Assembly (NCBI RefSeq): GCF_020085105.1
Contig: NC_058046.1
Span: forward strand, 19,452,175-19,516,174
Length of the DNA stretch: 64,000 bases
Reading direction: 5' to 3'
Origin: Siniperca chuatsi
Taxonomy: Eukaryota > Chordata > Actinopteri > Centrarchiformes > Sinipercidae
Under the pieces are notes generated by a model. That model worked only from the letters and a program-made list of their open reading frames with translations, had not been told where the DNA came from and made no database searches. Below, one piece after another: positions 47,501-58,266 of the stretch. A program made the position numbers and the translations under genes. Each line of letters opens with the position of its first letter. Position 1 is the first letter of the stretch.

Positions 47501-48263
47501 CGAAACGAGCGCCTCAGGACAAACTTGCATGTGTGTCCAAATGCAGTCAACATGTCTTTGAAGCACTCTCCACCTCGAACAGTGAGCCCGCTAATGCTGA
47601 TGACTTCCTGTCAGGCCTGATTTATGTTATGCTGAAGGCCAATCCACCTCGCCTACACTCCAACATGCAGTATGTGATTCGTTTTGGTCTCCCTCACAGT
47701 CTGATGGCAGGAGAGAGCGGCTACTATTTCACAAATTTGGTGAGTTTATTGCAAAGTTACTCATCCAGCGAGTACACCACAGGATGCTGTGTAACGAGGT
47801 CAGTTGATCAGTCATGCATTTTGCCCTTGTCCCCCTGTTTTAGTCTTGTGCGGTGGCCTTCATTGAAAAGCTGGATGGACCAGCACTCAACCTCAGTCCA
47901 GAAGAGTTTGAGGGCTACATGCTGCACCAGCGTGCTCCCTCTGCAGGAAACAAGAGGCTGCAGGTTGCCAGCGACACACAACACCTGTTAGAAGAGCTAA
48001 AAGGCAGACAGGAGACGCTGGACCAAGGGATGGATGCTCTCAACGTGCAACTACAAAAGTGGGTCCAAGCAGTTCATTCACAACTTGATGAGGCAACAGC
48101 CCAGTTTGCTGTGGTGCAGAAGGAGATAACAGCTCAGGCTGAGCTCTCACAGGCTTTTTCATCCCCATCTCATGATTCATCACTGCAGGGGGATGACAGA
48201 GATCAGTCTGTGCTGGTGCTTACAGATCAACATGTCGAAAGTCCGAAAGATACAAACTGTTAG
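44582..48263 (+). CDS. rabgef1: RABGEF1 (Rabex-5), Rab5 guanine-nucleotide exchange factor
   Basis: Eight coding exons: 44582-44739, 45426-45553, 46292-46443, 46541-46610, 46686-46821, 46911-47005, 47483-47739 and 47844-48263, giving 471 residues (human 491). The start [20 protein letters not shown] parallels the human N-terminus. An A20-type zinc finger follows ([11 protein letters not shown], then CSKCW), the ubiquitin-binding module. Next are the linker [14 protein letters not shown], a helical bundle and the VPS9 catalytic domain: [59 protein letters not shown], with the catalytic Asp in the ADDF segment, and [17 protein letters not shown]. The C-terminal coiled coil ([20 protein letters not shown]) would bind Rabaptin-5. 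It acts on early endosomes. The linker is more diverged than usual, so this may be a fish paralogue and not the strict orthologue. Confidence 0.92.
45115..45364 (+). mobile_element. MITE with GGTCCAGTGTGTAA ends
   Basis: The left end AAAGGTCCAGTGTGTAACAT and the right end ATCCTACACACTGGACCTT are inverted repeats 250 bp apart. The family is common in teleosts. It sits in RABGEF1 intron 2. A truncated relative lies at 23803-23882. No coding capacity. Confidence 0.8.
47028..47410 (+). repeat. Teleost short dispersed repeat
   Basis: The block starts AAAGGAATAGTTTGACGTTT and contains TTGGGAAATATGCTTATTC, GAGTTGGATGAGAAGATCAA, and CAGGCTAGCTGTTTCCTGTC with TTATGCTAAGCTAA. I recognise this as an abundant teleost repeat. 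It fills most of the RABGEF1 intron between exons 46911-47005 and 47483-47739. Confidence 0.7.
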
Positions 48264-49670
48264 CTACATTATCAAAGACACCTAATCTGGTACTTGACTC
48301 TTTAATCATCAGCACTAATTTATGTAGGCTGCAAAACAAACGATGATTTATATTCCAATGCCACATTTGCACAAGTTACAACCACAGAAAGCTGGGATTT
48401 ATAAACCAGTTCAACATGAAGGAAAACGTGTTGAAGGAAACTTTTTTGCATTTGGTATCACAGGGCAAACAGATTTTTTTAATGACTTTGAAAATGAAAA
48501 TTATTTGCACTTGTATCATGTTTCAGGACAAAGGCCTTTAAAAATAGAGTCCAATTTATAGAAACCGGTGTGATCAATATTAATATTTAAGCACTCAGGG
48601 TACACAGCACTTAGGGATATCACATAACACTTCAAGAGTGCTTATTTAATATTCACTTTTTTCTATTAGTGTATACCAATGTGCCTATATGTAGACCACT
48701 GTGAAATTAAAAAATATGCTACAGGAGAAAATGTTTGAGGGTAGTTGTAGACCACTACAAGTCGGGGTGTATTTAGTCAAACCATGTTTTTCAGAGCTGT
48801 GTAACTGTTCTCAACATGTTGCCTTCACTGTCTGTACGAAGATGAAATACCTGGTGCAAAATGATTTGTAACACATTTTACAGTCTCTGTTAGTGTGCTG
48901 AAGGTATGTGTTGTTTACAACTGTTGAAATGTTTCTGAAGTAATTAGAGGGTTTATGTTATAATTAATGATTGTATCCAATATTATATTAAAGTTGACTT
49001 ATATGATTTAATATTATGTGTTTTTGTGTTTTCCTTTAGTGAATTTTTGAGCAAACAATTCTTTGTAGAACATTTAGTGTACAGTTTATTTTTTGGGAAT
49101 TTGCTTGTTTGCAAAGGGAGTCATGTATTAAAATACCAGGTAATGTACATAGTTAAATTCAGTGCTTAACTGATTTTGATGTGTTTTTGAATAATGAAAA
49201 TTGACAGTAAATGTATGTGTTGGAGAATTGTATTATTTGACAGGGGTGCATTGCTGTGGGAACTGGAACAGAGGTTTTGTTGACTTTAAATATGTTCAAT
49301 GTTGGTAAATGTATCATGGAAAGGAAATGTTTGGTCAGTCAAAAAATAAAGCTTCATTACTTAAAGGAAAAACTTAGTATAACCTTAAATATAAGAACTT
49401 TTTACTGAACATGCTCTTCCACTGCTTAAGTACTAATAGTTATAGTTAATTACTTATACTATTACATGTTTTTATACAATGATACCTACTTTAAACATAC
49501 TATACATACTGTATATTAATAATGTACTTAACTGTGAATGTGACAAGTAGAAGCAGACATTAATATTAGCAGTCAGATTTGTACTGTTTTTCTTTAGAAA
49601 GACCGTCTTGCGAATTAAAAAAGGGGGTTGGTGGCTACAAAATTGCTAATTTAAATTTTATTTTGATCGG
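48264..49670 (+). other. RABGEF1 3' UTR and downstream gap
   Basis: The 3' UTR follows the stop at 48261-48263. Candidate poly(A) signals include AATAAA at 49345-49350. No further gene is seen up to 49670; the sequence is AT-rich. Confidence 0.5.
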
Positions 49671-49685
49671 CCGGTTGGGGGCAGT
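49671..49685 (+). promoter_or_regulatory. CTCF-like motif
   Basis: CCGGTTGGGGGCAGT matches 13 of 15 positions of the CTCF core CCASYAGRKGGCRSY. It stands at the start of a stretch (GCAGTAAAGCGCCTAC) that resembles the repeat at 51090-51165. The call is motif-based only. Confidence 0.35.
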
Positions 49686-49795
49686 AAAGCGCCTACCATA
49701 AATTTGACAGAAAGAAGAAGAACGCACCTACTGCGTTACCGGAAATATCATCCTTGGTGTTGGACCCGGATGTAGCTTCAATACAATGTTATCCC

Positions 49796-49846
49796 CCACC
49801 CGTTTTGCGGCAGGTCCCGCCCTACTGTGCTGTGATTGGCTATTAC
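49796..49846 (+). repeat. Left arm of a 51-bp inverted repeat
   Basis: CCACCCGTTTTGCGGCAGGT and the following bases to 49846 match the reverse complement of 55722-55772 at 49 of 51 positions. The arm carries GGTCCCGCCC and an inverted CCAAT box (TGATTGG). ETS-like ACCGGAAAT and ACCCGGATG lie just to its left. The other arm is the PSMD9 promoter. Confidence 0.9.
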
Positions 49847-49911
49847 TCGTTACTTTGATGCGTCTCTGTGATTGTTTCAATTGTGACCAGTGTCAGGTGG
49901 AGGAGTCTGTT

Positions 49912-50925
49912 CATCAGAATCAGAATTGGGTTTATTGCCAAGTAGGTTTACACCTGGTTTACACATAGAAGGGAGTTGCTTTGGTATTTTAGTACAATAA
50001 ACATAGTAAGTAAAAAATATAAAGAAAGAAAAAGCAAGTAGGCCTACTGAAAGTCAAGAAGCATAAATAGAAAATAGAAAATTGACAAGATATGAAATAT
50101 GGATGGACTCGATGATGGCGGTGCAACATCATTGTCTTTGGCGGGTTGAATTTCTTCCGCTGCAGCAGGAAGTACATCCTCTGCTGGGCTTTCTTGGTGA
50201 GACTTGAGGTCCTGGGTGATGATGGTGCCCAGGAAGCCGGTGGGGCTGGGTTCTTCCTGTAATCTACAACCATCTCCACTGTTTTGAGAGTGTTGAGCTC
50301 CAGGTTGTTCCGACTGCACCAGGTCACCAGGTGGTCAATCTCCCACCTGTAGGTGGACTCATCCCCAGCCTAATGAGGGTGGTGTCATCCGCAAACTTCA
50401 GGAGCTTGTGACTGGAGGTGCAGCTGTTGGTGTACAGGGAGAAGAGCAGAGGGGAAAGGACACAGCCTTGGGGGGAACTGGTGCTGATGGACCGGGAGTC
50501 AGAGACAGTCGTTAAGTCCTGTGGTCCTTGTTTTTTGAGAACAGGGATGATGGTGGCAGTTTTGAAGCAGGCTGGCACATGGCATGTCAGTGCTTCAGGG
50601 TGGATGGATGCTTTCCAGGGTTTCTGCCTCTTAAAAAGTCTGTTAACGTCCCCCTTATGGATGGAAAGAGTCATCACTGTGGTAGGGGAGGTAGAATAGG
50701 TGGGCTGGTGCTGGTGGATGGAGTCACGGGGGATGGAGTCAGGACTGTCCCTGTCTCCACTCCTGAACACCTCTGCCTTTTCCAACCTTAGCTGTCTGAT
50801 GACCCTGGTGCATGTTGGTATACAGCAGTCCTCACAGAAGCTGAAGTAGGACATCACAGCTGTGGCTAGTACAGTCCAAGCACGCCCTGAAGGTCCATCC
50901 ATAGCTTGTCTGTAATCATGGAGTG
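49912..50925 (-). mobile_element. LINE fragment (L2/Rex1-type non-LTR retrotransposon)
   Basis: Minus-strand reverse transcriptase pieces are readable: KPWKASIHPEAL, PACFKTATIIPVLKKQGPQD, SPQGCVLSPLLFSLYTNSC, the catalytic-site box KFADDTT (FADDT at 50381-50395), then TWCSRNNLELNTLKTVEMVV. The fragments are not in one frame, and the part between the PVLKK and SPQG blocks is missing. The 3' end is at the left, near 49912, with the sequence CAGAATCAGAATTGGGTTTA on the plus strand. The 5' half is absent, as is usual after target-primed reverse transcription. Confidence 0.85.
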
Positions 50926-51089
50926 TAATATGAACAAGAAAGGCAAAGGATGCAAGAAGATCTCAAGAAGGCTGGAATTCATACTCGTAATATAAAAGCA
51001 TTAATGAACCTGTCAAGTGGAGCAAAAAGTGGAATTTTCTTTGATTTTATCAGAGAAACAGGATTAATGGATTGACTCTAATCTCTGAT

Positions 51090-51165
51090 CCATACTCCGA
51101 AGCAGTAGGTGGCGGTAATGCACCTAATATGCTGATTGCCAACCGCCGTTGAAACCCAAAACAAG
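51090..51165 (+). repeat. Short promoter-proximal teleost repeat with CTCF-like core
   Basis: TCCGAAGCAGTAGGTGGCGG followed by TAATGCACCTAATATGCTG and GCCAACCGCCGTTGAAACCC is a motif I recognise ahead of (GAA)n tracts near many teleost first exons. GCAGTAGGTGGCGGT at 51102-51116 matches 14 of 15 positions of the CTCF core. GGCGGT and ACCGCC form a small dyad. Confidence 0.5.
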
Positions 51166-51266
51166 ACGACGAAGAAGAAGAAAAAAGAAGAAGAAGAAAG
51201 AAGCAGCAGCAGCAGCAGCAGCAACAGAAGAAGAAGAAGAAGAAGAAGAAGAAAAAGAAGAAGAAG

Positions 51267-51297
<31 letters not shown>
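51166..51297 (+). repeat. (GAA)n / (CAG)n microsatellite
   Basis: About 130 bp of purine-rich GAA repeats are interrupted by seven CAG units. The Glu-, Arg- and Ser-rich open frames on both strands over this tract are artefacts of the repeat. It ends 40 bp before a possible short first exon (ATG at 51339, donor at 51353). Confidence 0.95.
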
Positions 51298-51941
51298 GAT
51301 GCTATCTGTGAGCGCGAGTGTAGTTAGATATCGCCGGTATGGAGAAGAAAAAGTAAGTGTCACATAGTTTTGTCTTTTAATTGAAGTGACTTTAAATGAC
51401 ATGTTTAGACTTTATATAGAGCTGAATATATTATCTAGCTTGCAACATTTTTAATTACATTTCTTCACACATTAGCTATGGGGTGCTAGCTATTAATACA
51501 TTTAATAATAGTTGTAGCTTGGTGAGGAAGCAACTGACAAGTGACCTAGCTAATCTTTATTTCAATCAAATTTGTCTGATTATACTGATAAACACAGCAG
51601 ACTAAAGTTATTTTTCATATTAAAAGGGTAGAAAATCTGACAAATCGCCTCAGCAATGCTGAGAGGTTTCACTGCACAGCTCCATCCGCGAATATAGACC
51701 AATACCCCGAATTGATGGTAAGTGATTTGTCCACATCATTTGAAACACCCTGCTAAAATAAAGAGTTCAATCCAGCTGTCAATCATTTGTATCATGTATT
51801 TGTATACCGGCTGTTTAAACTGAGGCTCATCTGACAAGAAAACATTGTCCCGTGATCAGTGTTTACTGAGATATACAAACTCTTGAATGTTAGTTTTCAG
51901 CCGAGCTGTGGGCATATTTCATTTGGTTTCTTGATAACATC

Positions 51942-53879
51942 ATGTTGTCTGTGTTGAAGGACTTTTTGCCAAAGGAGTATCAATACCACATATGCAGTTA
52001 CAAAGCAGTGAACGAGGGCAGTGACCATACGGATTTTGAAACCACCCTACGGATGACCCTCAAATCAAAGGAGGAGATACTGGTGTGGTTAAAGTCAATG
52101 CCAGTTACATGGAGAGTGGACTACACCAGGCCTACCAAAGGCTCAAAGATCATCTTCAAAGTAGGTCGTTCACTTGTTCTTTACAGAGTTGGTGTTGTGG
52201 CAACGTTTCTGGTTATTCATTCAATTTTCTTAATCAGCCACTTCTTTCAATATGAAAGTTTGAAAGGGGTCGAAAGGTTATTTCTGATTAGTATCCATAG
52301 TTCGTCGAAGGGCAGTTGAAAAGTTATTAATGACTTATATCCAGGGGTGAATAGTATTTCATTAGAACTACTTTATAACTTAAGTACTATTGTTGAGTAT
52401 CTGTACATTACTTGATTACTTGGCTGTAAAGATATGTTTTACTTGCCCGTTACATTTAAAACCAAAAAATGTACTTACCTCTCCACTACATTTGGCCACA
52501 AACTCATTGATCACGCAGTATTCCTCTCCCGACTAAAACCACCATTCACCGAGTTCAAACAAAATATAGTAAATGTATAAATTAGGACCTAATACAATGA
52601 TTGATTATTTTTCATTTTGTTGACATTTACTCAACATCATTATGTCTGTATGTTTGTACTTTTACTTTGGTAACCCTTTTAAGAGGACATACTTTATGAC
52701 TTTAACCCAAGTTTTTGTGATTAGTACTTAATACTTTCACTTGAGTCACTCAAGAGACAAAGTAACTGTATTTTAACTTGAGTGAAGACTGCCAGTACGT
52801 CCTCTAATAATTTTTTCCATAATATTTTAGACAGAATACCGCTGCCAGCGTAACACCAAGCCCAGGGCAACACCAAAGAATGGCAGGGTGTCCAAAAATA
52901 CAGATTGCCCTGCAAAACTTAAAGTCACCCTTGCACGCACTGAGGTCGCCTGCGGACGACAGAGCAGGTCTAACAATCCCCACTTAATTTCCTAAGCACT
53001 GCTTGTATTAATTTGATAATGTATGTCTGTACATATCCGTTTAACAGAATGATTTTTGCTCTTTTTCATCCAGAAGTACCGATCCTCACATTCCGGATTA
53101 CCCCACACTTGTGGACATCGTGAATGTTCACAACCATAACATTCACGTGGCGGATACTGTGCGTCACCAGGATGTGCACAGCAAGGCTGTAGAGCAGCTC
53201 ACCAAGTTGTTTGAGGCTGGGCACTCGCCATCCTCAGAACTTGATGTTTTTAAGTGTGATCTGCAAGTTCAACTTGGGAATGATTACATCTACGAGCATG
53301 AGGCTGATGAAACACTGGAAGGTCAGTTTAATTAAAATGATATGTTCACAGTGATGCATATAAATATATATACATTATATATATACATTGCTGATTAAAA
53401 ATACAAGGTAATCCATTGCCCTGTAAGGACATCAAAGCTCTTATTTTTCTGCAGCTGTTAGAGTCAGTGCACAGGAGTGGAACTCCATGAGCCAGGAGTT
53501 TGCAGCAATGGTGCAGAGCAGTGAAAGATTTCAAGTGGCAGGATCAGCATTCTTAAAGGCCTTCAACAGGCTGAAGGGAAATCCCTCTATGATGCAGTCG
53601 GCGATGCACATGTTTGGACGCTGTGGTGGAGGCAGCCTAGCTTCAAAGCGAGCAGGAGCTCTACGGCGGGCAGCTAACCAAGCTGGGCCAAGCATAGCAA
53701 CACAGCCCTCTGTCACCCGCCGAAAGGTGAAGCTTGTGAGTAGACATCGACTCACTGCTGGGAGGCTGAAAAGAAATTTTGCAACCGTGGACCATCGTTA
53801 CAGCTACCCAGAAGGAGTGAAGTCTGGGACTCACAGCTTTTCTCAAGCTGTAGAGGTGTGTCACAGCAACCCAAAATAA
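51942..53879 (+). CDS. MULE-transposase-derived DNA-binding-domain protein
   Basis: Exons 51901-52160 (start codon 51942), 52831-52967, 53074-53321 and 53455-53879 join in phase to give 342 residues. Residues 1-73 hold FLPKEYQYHICSYKAV, TTLRMTLKSKEEILVWLKSM and VDYTRPTKGSK. Next comes a zinc-finger module of FLYWCH/FAR1 (WRKY-GCM1) type: TEYRCQRN, KNTDCPAKLKVTLAR, and VNVHNHNIHV with the H-x-H pair. HSKAVEQLTKLFEAGHSPSSEL then follows. In related teleost MULE proteins this leads into the transposase and SWIM domains. Here an intron joins it instead to a basic tail (SLASKRAGALRRAANQ, RRKVKLVSRHRL), so the catalytic core is absent. Possible 5' exons are 51339-51352 and 51627-51717, but neither joins in frame. 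A poly(A) signal is at 55106-55111. It may be domesticated or a decayed element; family assignment is from memory. Confidence 0.65.
52345..52800. mobile_element. Decayed CAGTGGTGG-type MITE in an intron of the MULE-derived gene
   Basis: The left end CCAGGGGTGAATAGTATTTC and words such as AACTTAAGTACTATTGTTGA and GTACTTACCTCTCCACTACA, with a right part TTGAGTGAAGACTGCCAGTA, match the family seen at 31149 and 62381. The right end stops about 30 bp before exon 52831. Confidence 0.55.
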
Positions 53880-55721
53880 TGGACGCTCCAGCACCGCGCC
53901 CCTTACCTTCTCCCCCCTCCCCCCTCTCCATAGAGGCTGGACGCTCCACCACTGCCCCCCTCAACCCATTACTCTCCTGGAGTTCTTTGTATATAGTTAA
54001 TTGTATATAGTTCCTTTTACAAACCAATGCAAAGGGGGTGTACAGTTAACTGTCTATACCGGTAGTTCCTTTACCAAGTGGAATGGCTCCTATACAAAGT
54101 GGTTTATAACTGTGTTTAACTTACTTAACCAAGGTGGTGTATAATCCATTTACAAACCTAGCTATACCAAGTGATTAAGTTACTTACTGCCTATGCTTTT
54201 TTGTAAACAATCTGTCATCAGTCACTTGTTTACCTAGATTACATATGGTGCACTGCATTTTTCAGGGTGTCTAGTACCCCAGGATTTTAGTAGTGTGTCT
54301 GTGGCCTTGTTTTTACAACATAAAACATGTCTGTAATTTGTCATACCTCAACTCTCTGTTTGTACTAATTATATGTAGAATCAACATGCCTGTTTCACTG
54401 CCTGTACTGTGGTGGGTTGAAGGAATAATGTGACGGCAACCAGCGTATTTGTCACAGGGTGACTGACAAGTGAACTTGGGATGTACAGAATGTCGTGGTA
54501 TTGGTGCATAGTGCTGTTTGGTTGCCTTGCTCTATCTATTTAAACTCCAGATTTAAGGTGTTTGGAGGCTGGCGGCAGGAGCCGTGGGGGACCCGAAGGC
54601 AGCCGAGCGTCATCATCTACACCTTGTGGACCTGAGGCTCTTCTCATTTCTCTATTTTGTGCCACCTTGTCTCCTCTGTCCTCTGTCCTTCTGCCTGCAA
54701 CACGGAAAGCGATCTCAGGGCGCCATCTTGAAGGATGTCTCAATTCCTAAAATGCATCGAGAGGAGGCTTTCTGGAGGAGCTATGAGCGAAGATGCACAG
54801 GTGTATGCTTTGCAGAAGTCTTTTGGGCACCTGTGACGTATAAAAGAGCCGTGACAATGGACAGATGATGCCACACGTCATATTTAAGTCGCTTTAAAAT
54901 GACGGCTCCGGTGCAAAAATGTCTCATTTTGTGGAATGCCTGTTGCCTTGACTCCTCTCCTTGTGTCTCTTCCTTGCCTCCTCCGCTCGCATCTCAGGTG
55001 GGAGGGACTAAGGCGCAAGGAGAGGAGGCGAGGAAAGGAACTGAGGATGTACAGAGAGAGAGAGAATTTTATATATTATTAATAATATTTTTTTCTTTTT
55101 GTATAAATAAAATTGTGCTTTTTTGGATTAATTCTGTCTCCAATGCACCTACAGTTGCTCTTCACTTCCTACCTGGGATCCTCCCCATATGATGGTGTGG
55201 CCTAGCATGTGTCCCTAGGATGATAGAGATCCTAGGTGCTCCCTCTTCTGTGATTTATTGCATTCATTTTCTAGTTGGTCTTTATTACGAAATAGGAAAG
55301 ATCTGATTAGTTAATTTACCACACTAATACTTCTGAGGGGCATAATAAGCATTGCTTATGGAACGCTTTAAAGTGGGCATATTATGCTTTTTGGCTTTTC
55401 CCCTTTTATTGTGTTATATCTTTTTTGTGCATGTAATAGATTTGTTATCTTGTACAATTCTCCAACCCTTTATTTTTCTCGATAGCAGCACATGGTTCGA
55501 GATTTAGTGTAATACGTTCATTGTATAAAGTTATGGTTATGAATACATGATTTGCTGAGTAGCAAATGTTATATAAACAAGGGGTTAAATTGCGTACAGT
55601 TGAATTGAGTTGCATCCCCTCTGTAGATATAAGGATTTAAAATATGTATTTGTATTATTATTACATATGCATTATCGTCAACGTCAGTAGCGACACCTGC
55701 CGAAAATTAGACAGAAAAACC
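53880..55721 (+). other. 3' UTR of the MULE-derived gene and downstream gap
   Basis: No further protein gene is convincing. The stretch has repetitive short words (TTTACCAAGTGGAATGGC, TATACAAAGTGGTTTATA, AACCAAGGTGGTGTATAA) at 54064-54140, GC-rich DNA at 54560-55050 with a small hairpin (54946-54963 against 55016-55033), and AATAAA at 55106-55111. Open frames at 54540-54868 overlap on both strands and have no family resemblance. Confidence 0.45.
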
Positions 55722-55772
55722 GTACTAGCCAATCACAGCACAGTAGGGCGGGACTTGCCGCAAAACGGGTGG
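55722..55772 (+). promoter_or_regulatory. PSMD9 core promoter and right arm of the 51-bp inverted repeat
   Basis: A CCAAT box at 55729-55733 and a GC box GGGCGGG at 55746-55752 lie 64-87 bp upstream of the PSMD9 start codon (55816). There is no TATA box. The same 51 bases occur inverted at 49796-49846 with two mismatches. Confidence 0.7.
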
Positions 55773-55815
55773 TAAAAAAAACAAACAAACTGATCTCACT
55801 CTGAATTGAGCAGCC

Positions 55816-58266
55816 ATGAAGATGACAGGGGAAAACAGTTCTGAAAAGTCGGAAATAACTATGGATGATGTAAAAAACCTTGTTAAAAAGAAAGATGAAA
55901 TTGAAGAGCAGATAAAAGCTTATTACGATGTTTTGGAAGACGTAAGTTTGTCAGATAATCAGTTAGACATGCATGCCGCGCAAAGCTAACCCAAGGCCAC
56001 AGGCATTAATTGTGAACGTAGCTAATTAGCTAAACATGCCTTTCTTTACTTTATGTTTACAGCAAGGTGTCGGAGTTGAAGGTCCATTGGTTGACGAAGA
56101 GGGCTACCCCCGAGCAGATATGAATTTATACCAGATCAGGACAGCAAGACACAATATTTCATGTAAGCAGCAGCGTGTTTGTTGTTATTGACATTTTTGT
56201 GACGTTGTCTATGAGCCACAGTTTCACGTGAAGCAACACAATTTCCAGTACGGTTAAACCACCTGTTAACATACTGTGAAAGTCTGTTACGCACATTCAG
56301 GTGATGAGAGTCGTAATTCTGTTATAATAACGCCAAGTAGATTGCCATTGCGTGATGTTTAAATATAGCAGACAGCTCCTTAATTATATTTTGCAAACAT
56401 TCTCATTCCTGCTGTCTAGATAGCAGTTTACTATAGAGATGAACCTATGTTTCTGAAACCAGAACCAGTACCTGATATTTTCTCACACTGTATATTATGT
56501 GACACCAAAATGCAGTAGTTTAAATGTAGATCATTTCTTTATTTAAATGTAAATGTTTGTCAGGACATACTGTCAGAAAAATATATGACATAATGCCAGT
56601 CCCACAGATGGCCAGATATCGGCAGTTGATAAAGTTTGGACCAATACTGATATCACTTTTTAAAGATGATACTAGTTTGATACATATCAATATATCAAAG
56701 TAGGGCTGCTACTAATGAGTATTTTCATTTTCAATTAATCTGCAAATTATTTTCTTGATTTATTGATTATTCGTTTAATCTGTAAAATGTAAAAACACAC
56801 TGAAAAATCAAAACACCCCAGAGCGCAAGGTGACTCATGAAATGTCACGTTTTGACCAATGAACAGTCCAAGATATTTATTTTTCAATAATACAAAATAG
56901 AGAAAAGCAGCAAATCCACACATTGAAGAAGCTTCGCCCAGAGAATGTCATTTTTGCTTAAACCATTAGTTGATTATCAGAATAGTTGCCTAATAATATT
57001 CTGTCGATTTGACCAAATCGTAAAGTAGTCATTGCAGTTCTATATCGATACATTTCTCCATTTATAAATACACTTTTTCATAATTTCTTTTCAGTCATTT
57101 TAAAGGTAATGCTCTGCTCATGTATTTCAGGCCTGCAGAACGATCACAAGGGAATCATGGCGGAGATAGAAGAAGCCCTGCACAAGCTGCATGCTCGGGA
57201 GAAAGCCAAGCGGGAACAGGATGAGGCAGAAGCCCAGGAAGGGCCGATGGAGCAGCAGGTCATTCTTCCTCCTCCCTTTGCACGGGTGGATGCTGTGACA
57301 CAAGGCTCACCCGCCTGTGGAGCTGTGAGTGATGCGAACTATAATTTTGTATCTGGTAGTTGTTTCAGATAAACCATCACAATTCTTTGAAATTAAGACA
57401 TTAAAAAGTATGTTATTGTTCCTGTGATTATAGTAATTGGTTATTTCATCCCAAAGGGGCTCAGAGTCGGTGATGAAGTAATTGAGTTTGGTTCTGTGAA
57501 CACGGAGAACTTTCAGAACCTCCAGAATATTGCTTCTGTGGTACAACACAGTGAAGGGGTAAGCTACTGACATCTAAATTTGTCTAAATTTACACCAAAA
57601 AGATGTTAATACTAAACTAGATTTCTCCCAGAATGATTTATAAAATCCCTGAGGCTAAAAAATTAGGTTTGACTTCCTTTCAGTTTAACTTTTATTAGCA
57701 TTAGATGTATTCATACCTATCAGACCTTTTGTTAGATTTAGAAGAAAGTCTATCCTTCCTTCTTATTGCCCAACCAAAAGTTACATTTTGCTGAACACAC
57801 TCAATATTTGCATTGTAAGCAGTAATGTCACGTCCTTTTACAGAAACCATTACGTGTCATAGTCATCCGGGATGGGCAGAAAGCTCAGATGAGCCTGACT
57901 CCAAAGCGATGGTCAGGCAGAGGTCTGCTGGGGTGAGTGCTACAGACACAGTCATGTATTTGGATTGGCACAGATTTATCATTTGAGAGTCTAGTATAGT
58001 AGCTGATATTTAAAAGCAAAGAAAGCTGTGAAGCCCACAGGATCAAAGCTTCTAGTGAGCCGAGCAAATATGTTTCTCTTAGTGCATGTGTTTTACTTTG
58101 ACAAATGGCAGTGAAATTGGTAAAATACTCTTTAGTACATCCACCTTAAGATGCATGATTCAAATAGCTGACTGTTGCTATTAGCAGGTATAAAGTGGTT
58201 CACATTAGTCACTAGCCTGTCCTTGTTCTCTTTTTCAGATGCAACATTGTTCCAATCAATCGATGA
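55816..58266 (+). CDS. psmd9: PSMD9 (p27/Nas2), proteasome base assembly chaperone
   Basis: Six exons, 55816-55941, 56063-56162, 57131-57324, 57457-57558, 57844-57932 and 58239-58266, give 212 residues (human 223). The N-terminal helical hairpin ([20 protein letters not shown], then [20 protein letters not shown]) binds the Rpt5 ATPase in the family. The second half is a PDZ domain: [37 protein letters not shown] and [14 protein letters not shown]. The chain ends [17 protein letters not shown], close to the human tail. It acts as a chaperone for the Rpt4-Rpt5 module of the 19S base and is not part of the mature particle. It lies next to CFAP251 in human too, here separated by RABGEF1 and the MULE-derived gene. 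A poly(A) signal is at 58498-58503. Confidence 0.96.
56701..57042. mobile_element. Short hAT-type MITE in PSMD9 intron 2
   Basis: The ends TAGGGCTGCTACTAATGAGT and AGTCATTGCAGTTCTA are the two termini of a common 340-bp teleost hAT MITE. The interior has TTAATCTGCAAATTATTTTC and ACATTGAAGAAGCTTCGCCC. The flanking octamers (TATCAAAG and TATCGATA) match only in part, suggesting an older insertion than the copy at 26840. Confidence 0.75.

Noticed and set aside
49786-49968. 60-residue plus-strand open frame
   Set aside because: Falls on the inverted-repeat arm and the LINE tail; promoter-like sequence, not coding.
50418-50791. Two plus-strand open frames of 87-93 residues
   Set aside because: Antisense to the LINE reverse transcriptase.
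51124-51402. Ser-, Glu- and Arg-rich open frames on both strands
   Set aside because: Translations of the (GAA)n/(CAG)n repeat.
53531-54027. Minus-strand open frames of 74-91 residues
   Set aside because: Antisense to the last exon of the MULE-derived gene, which is in phase with the exons before it.
54540-55192. Possible extra gene in GC-rich sequence before PSMD9
   Set aside because: Frames overlap on both strands, have no recognised domain and no consistent splice sites; treated as 3' UTR or repeat.
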